Source of the DNA: Actinomycetota bacterium
Lineage (GTDB): Bacteria; Actinomycetota; Actinomycetes; S36-B12
Direction: 5' to 3'
Assembly (NCBI GenBank): GCA_030645615.1
Contig: JAUSNB010000018.1
Span: 1-64,000 of the forward strand
Length of the DNA stretch: 64,000 nucleotides
Both the position numbers and the translations under genes were made by a program. Under the pieces are notes generated by a model. The model was not told the DNA's origin. It saw only the letters and a list, made by a program, of their open reading frames with translations, and searched no databases. Below, piece after piece: positions 60,697-64,000 of this stretch (position 1 is the first letter of the stretch; every line of letters begins with the position of its first letter).

Positions 60697-63150
60697 ATGG
60701 CCCGGCGCGCCGCCCGCACGACCGAACCCCCCGGTGACGGTCGCATCGTCGACGTGGACGTCTCCGAGGAGATGCGCGGCTCCTTCCTGGAGTACGCCTA
60801 CTCGGTCATCTACGCCCGCGCGCTGCCCGATGCGCGCGACGGCCTGAAGCCCGTGCAGCGGCGCATCCTGTTCCAGATGGCCCAGATGGGACTGCGGCCC
60901 GACAGGGGACACGTGAAGAGCGCACGGGTCGTCGGGGACGTGATGGGACGCCTGCACCCGCACGGTGACCAGGCGATCTACGACGCCCTCGTACGCATGG
61001 CTCAGCCGTTCTCGCTGCGGCTTCCCCTCATCGACGGCCACGGCAACTTCGGGTCACCGGACGACGGTCCCGCCGCCATGCGGTACACCGAGGCCCGCCT
61101 CGCGCAGGCCGCGACGACCATGACGGACGGCCTCGACGAGGACGTCGTGGACTTCGGCCCCAACTATGACGGCCGCGAGCATGAGCCGGCCGTTCTCCCG
61201 GCAGCGCTGCCCAACCTGCTGGTCAACGGGGCATCCGGCATCGCCGTCGGCATGGCTACCAACCTCGTGCCGCACAACGTTGGCGAGGTCCTCAACGCGG
61301 CCCGCTACCTGCTCGCCCAGCCCGATGCGACCCTCAGTGAGCTCATGACGTTCATTCCCGGCCCCGACTTCCCCGGAGGAGGCGTGATCGTGGGCCTCGA
61401 CGGCGTGCGCGACGCGTATGCCTCGGGGCGCGGGTCGTTCCGGGTGCGTGCGCGCACTCGGATCGAGCAGGTCACCCCGCGACGTCGCGGGATCGTCGTC
61501 ACGGAACTGCCATTCAACGTTGGCCCCGAGCGGGTGATCGACAAGATCAAGGAGGCCGTCCAGGGCAAGAAGCTCGAGGGCATCTCAGACGTCGTCGACC
61601 TCACGGACGGAGAGAGCGGCCTGCATCTCGTCATCGAGATCAAGAACGGGTTCCATCCCGAGGCCGTGCTTGAGCACCTCTTCCGGCTGACCCCGATGGA
61701 GGACACCGTCAACGTCAATGCGGTGGCACTGGTCGACGGGCAGCCCAAGACCCTCGGCCTGGTCGAGATGCTGCAGGTCTGGCTGGACCACCGCCTGGCC
61801 GTCGTGCGACGCCGCAGTGCGTTCCGACGGGCGAAGGCGCTGGACCGGCTCCACCTGGTCGAGGGACTTCTCGTCGCGATCCTCGACATCGACGAGGTCA
61901 TCGAGGTGATCCGTGCGTCAGACGACGCGGCGGCCGCCCGGGAACGGCTCATGAGCGTGTTCGACCTGAGTGACGTGCAGGCGACGTACATCCTCGACAT
62001 GCCCCTGCGCCGACTCACCAAGTTCTCCCGCATCGAGTTGGAGAAGGAGGGCGACGACCTGCGCCGCGAGATCGACGCTCTCACGTCCATGCTGGAGGAT
62101 CCATCCGTGCTGCGCGCGGCCGTCGCCGACGAGATCGCCCAGGTGGCGCAGTCGCACGCCACGCCGCGCCGAACTCTGCTCATGGAGTCTGCCTCGGTGC
62201 CTGTGCTGGCGGCCATGCCGATGGAAGTCCACGACGAGCCCTGCGTGATCCTGCTGTCCAGCACCGGCCTGCTCGCCAGAACCGCCGGGACGACGCCGGG
62301 CGACGCTGCCGGGCACGGTCAGCGCACGTCGCACGACGTCATCATCAGTGCCGTCCCCGCGATGTCACGCGGCCAGTTCGGAATCGTCACGTCGGCCGGC
62401 CGACTGGTCCGGCTCAACGCCGTCGACCTGCCGTCCATCCCGGCCGTGAGCGGTGTCCCCGCGCTGACGGGCGGCGCACCGCTCGGCGCGTTCGCGGACC
62501 TGCCGTCCGGGGAGCAGCCCCTGTGCCTCACCACCGTCGACGAGTCAGGCGCAATCGCCCTCGCCACGGCACAGGGGACGGTCAAGCGAGTCGTCGCAGA
62601 CGCGCTGCAGAACAAGGACTCGTGGGACCTCATCCGGCTCGACGAGGGCGATCGCGTCGTCGGGGCCATGCGGCTGCCGGAGGCGCAGGCCGAGGATGCG
62701 GAGTTCGTGCTGGTGACCAGCGACGGTCAGTTGCTGCGCTTCCCGGCCAGCGCCGTGCGGCCGCAGGGCCGGTCGGCGGCCGGAATGGCCGGCATCAAGC
62801 TGGCGAGAGGCGCCGAAGTGGTCTCCTTCCATGCCGTGCGGCCCGGCGACGACGCCGTCGTGGTCACGGTCTCGGGCAGCGGGTCCGCGCTCCCCGGCAC
62901 GGAGCCCGGCTCCATCAAGGTCACGCCGCTTGAGCAGTTCCCGGCCAAGGGCCGGGCCACCGGTGGCGTGCGCTGCCACAAGTTCCGCTCGGGTGAGGAC
63001 CGCATCGTGCTGGCCTGGGCGGGTACCGGTCCCGCACGGGCGGCGACCGCCTCAGGGGTCCCGATCCCCCTCCCCGACCCGGATTCCCGGCGCGATGGCA
63101 CGGGATCCCCAGGAACTGCGCCCGTGGGCGCCATTGCCGGGGCCCTGTGA
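60697..63150 (+). CDS. parC: DNA topoisomerase IV subunit A
   Basis: An 817-residue type II topoisomerase breakage-reunion subunit that unlinks replicated chromosomes. The catalytic tyrosine is Y130 in [10 protein letters not shown]; the N-terminal [12 protein letters not shown] and [17 protein letters not shown] are the conserved winged-helix and gate segments. The C-terminal beta-propeller is degenerate and lacks a clear GyrA box, favouring ParC over GyrA. The parE partner is not in the window. GAGAGGAC precedes ATG 60697. Its stop overlaps the next gene by GTGA. Confidence 0.93.
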   Translation: MARRAARTTEPPGDGRIVDVDVSEEMRGSFLEYAYSVIYARALPDARDGLKPVQRRILFQMAQMGLRPDRGHVKSARVVGDVMGRLHPHGDQAIYDALVRMAQPFSLRLPLIDGHGNFGSPDDGPAAMRYTEARLAQAATTMTDGLDEDVVDFGPNYDGREHEPAVLPAALPNLLVNGASGIAVGMATNLVPHNVGEVLNAARYLLAQPDATLSELMTFIPGPDFPGGGVIVGLDGVRDAYASGRGSFRVRARTRIEQVTPRRRGIVVTELPFNVGPERVIDKIKEAVQGKKLEGISDVVDLTDGESGLHLVIEIKNGFHPEAVLEHLFRLTPMEDTVNVNAVALVDGQPKTLGLVEMLQVWLDHRLAVVRRRSAFRRAKALDRLHLVEGLLVAILDIDEVIEVIRASDDAAAARERLMSVFDLSDVQATYILDMPLRRLTKFSRIELEKEGDDLRREIDALTSMLEDPSVLRAAVADEIAQVAQSHATPRRTLLMESASVPVLAAMPMEVHDEPCVILLSSTGLLARTAGTTPGDAAGHGQRTSHDVIISAVPAMSRGQFGIVTSAGRLVRLNAVDLPSIPAVSGVPALTGGAPLGAFADLPSGEQPLCLTTVDESGAIALATAQGTVKRVVADALQNKDSWDLIRLDEGDRVVGAMRLPEAQAEDAEFVLVTSDGQLLRFPASAVRPQGRSAAGMAGIKLARGAEVVSFHAVRPGDDAVVVTVSGSGSALPGTEPGSIKVTPLEQFPAKGRATGGVRCHKFRSGEDRIVLAWAGTGPARAATASGVPIPLPDPDSRRDGTGSPGTAPVGAIAGAL

Positions 63151-64000
63151 TCTCCTGCTCCGCCGACGCCCTCGAGGCTGGCGAGTCGCTGGCCGGCACG
63201 GCACCGGAGGCGAGCGTGTGGGTGGTCGTCGAGCAAGCCGGCCCCTGGGGCCGCGACGCCCTCACCGACAGCAGGCTGCCGGTGGAGGTCTCCGCCTGGC
63301 TGGTCGACGCTAAGCGTGCCGGCGCCGGAGTGCTGCTCGCCCGCCATCCCGACCGGCCGCAGCGCTCCGCCTCGCCCGGCCGGCACGCGTGGGTGGCCCG
63401 ATGCGCCCCTGGCGAGCCGGTGCTGCGCCATGCCGTCCTGCCCGACCTCCACGCCCTGCTCGAATGGGATGCGGCACGCGTCGCGTCAGGCGACATCGAT
63501 GCGATCGGCGAGCCGGCCGGACCTCTCCTCACGTTGGTCTGCACCCACTCGGGGCGCGACGCCTGCTGCGCGGTCGCCGGCCGGGACATGATCGGCCGGG
63601 TGGCGGCTCGTGGGCGCACGGGGGCAGCCGTTCTGGGACCGGTCTGGGAATGCAGCCACGTGGGGGGGCATCGATTCGCGCCCGTCTTGCTGTCACTCCC
63701 GTCGGGGGCGCTCCATGGCCGGGTGCCGCCCGATGCGACCGATGCACTGGACGCAATCCTGCGCGGCGACGTGGTCCTCGATCACCTGCGTGGCCTCACG
63801 GCGCTGCCGCCAGCAGACCAGGCGGCCGTCATCGAGGTCGCTCGACGGACCGGCATCGACCCCCTCCGACTGTCCGTCGTCGACGGCCCGTCGGTCACGG
63901 TCGAGGACCCGAAAGGTCGGGCCTGGCGGGTCGACGTCACGGAGGTGCCGCTGGCGCGCGACCGGCGCGAGTCGTGCGGGAAGGACCAGATCCCCGGCAC
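63147..64000 (+). CDS. Sucrase/ferredoxin-like protein, 3' end outside window
   Basis: At least 284 codons are open from GTG 63147 to the right edge. [16 protein letters not shown] and [21 protein letters not shown] match the PF06999 sucrase/ferredoxin-like family, whose cysteine pairs and HVGGH motif bind a [2Fe-2S] cluster in a thioredoxin fold. A redox role is likely; the sucrase name is historical. It is coupled to parC by GTGA. The C-terminus is not visible, so I cannot check its full length. Confidence 0.86.
   Translation, partial: MISCSADALEAGESLAGTAPEASVWVVVEQAGPWGRDALTDSRLPVEVSAWLVDAKRAGAGVLLARHPDRPQRSASPGRHAWVARCAPGEPVLRHAVLPDLHALLEWDAARVASGDIDAIGEPAGPLLTLVCTHSGRDACCAVAGRDMIGRVAARGRTGAAVLGPVWECSHVGGHRFAPVLLSLPSGALHGRVPPDATDALDAILRGDVVLDHLRGLTALPPADQAAVIEVARRTGIDPLRLSVVDGPSVTVEDPKGRAWRVDVTEVPLARDRRESCGKDQIPG

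Overview
The window is 64 kb of G+C-rich DNA packed with short intergenic gaps. Almost every gene belongs to a family typical of high-GC Gram-positive bacteria (Actinomycetota): a WXG100/FtsK type VII-like secretion module, a SepH-like division protein, DUF3000, DUF3093, DUF3159, DUF3710, DUF4193, DUF4235, DUF4916 and DUF5998 proteins, single-chain aconitase, actinobacterial ParC, and an adjacent dut/OB-fold/TrkA block. I cannot name a genus from the sequence alone. No rRNA, tRNA or CRISPR was seen; the only sign of a mobile element is a probable transposase start cut by the left edge.

Layout. 0-8 kb: transposase edge, diguanylate cyclase, acetolactate decarboxylase, acyltransferase, TauE-type permease, an MFS symporter coupled to a sphingosine-phosphate-lyase-like PLP enzyme, and two exported proteins. 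7.9-15 kb (minus strand): Ser/Thr kinase with an external DUF6777-like domain, a 1455-residue FHA-FtsK ATPase, a WXG100 protein, a strong hairpin, and a small exported protein broken by an in-frame TAG. 15-29 kb: housekeeping and metabolic genes, often in divergent pairs (acid phosphatase, DUF4126, alpha-fucosidase, GluQ-like, DUF2332, DUF885, acyl-ACP desaturase, oxidoreductase, enoyl-CoA hydratase, NUDIX, LysE, MsrB, EamA, DUF3000-RNase D). 29.3-32.7 kb: a beta-oxidation operon (thiolase plus FadB-like protein) behind a palindromic operator. 32.7-42.6 kb (minus strand): APC/KimA-like permease and RNA methyltransferase, then aconitase (behind an 18-bp perfect palindrome), a small conserved protein, dxs, a doubly disrupted ABC ATPase gene and its intact permease gene. 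42.6-50.5 kb: two TrkA proteins, DUF3159, OB-fold, DUF3710, dUTPase, thioesterase, DUF3093-DUF4235, hydrolase, DUF4193, gamma-carbonic-anhydrase-like protein and inositol-phosphatase-like protein. 50.5-64 kb: MFS, SepH-like, thymidine kinase, phosphodiesterase, DUF5998, MFS, GNAT/acyl-CoA-synthetase-like fusion, pseudouridine catabolism (psuG and a PfkB kinase), parC, and a sucrase/ferredoxin-like gene cut by the right edge.

Two themes stand out. First, many first-in-operon genes lack a Shine-Dalgarno sequence and instead carry a TANNNT or CANNNT hexamer ending 6-8 nt before an ATG or GTG, the arrangement expected for leaderless transcripts; this let me fix several start codons. Second, several genes are broken or begin oddly: two in-frame TAG codons, one 1-nt frameshift, two probable CTG starts, a possible ATC start and a TTG start. 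The most system-like locus is the compact kinase / FHA-FtsK ATPase / WXG100 module.
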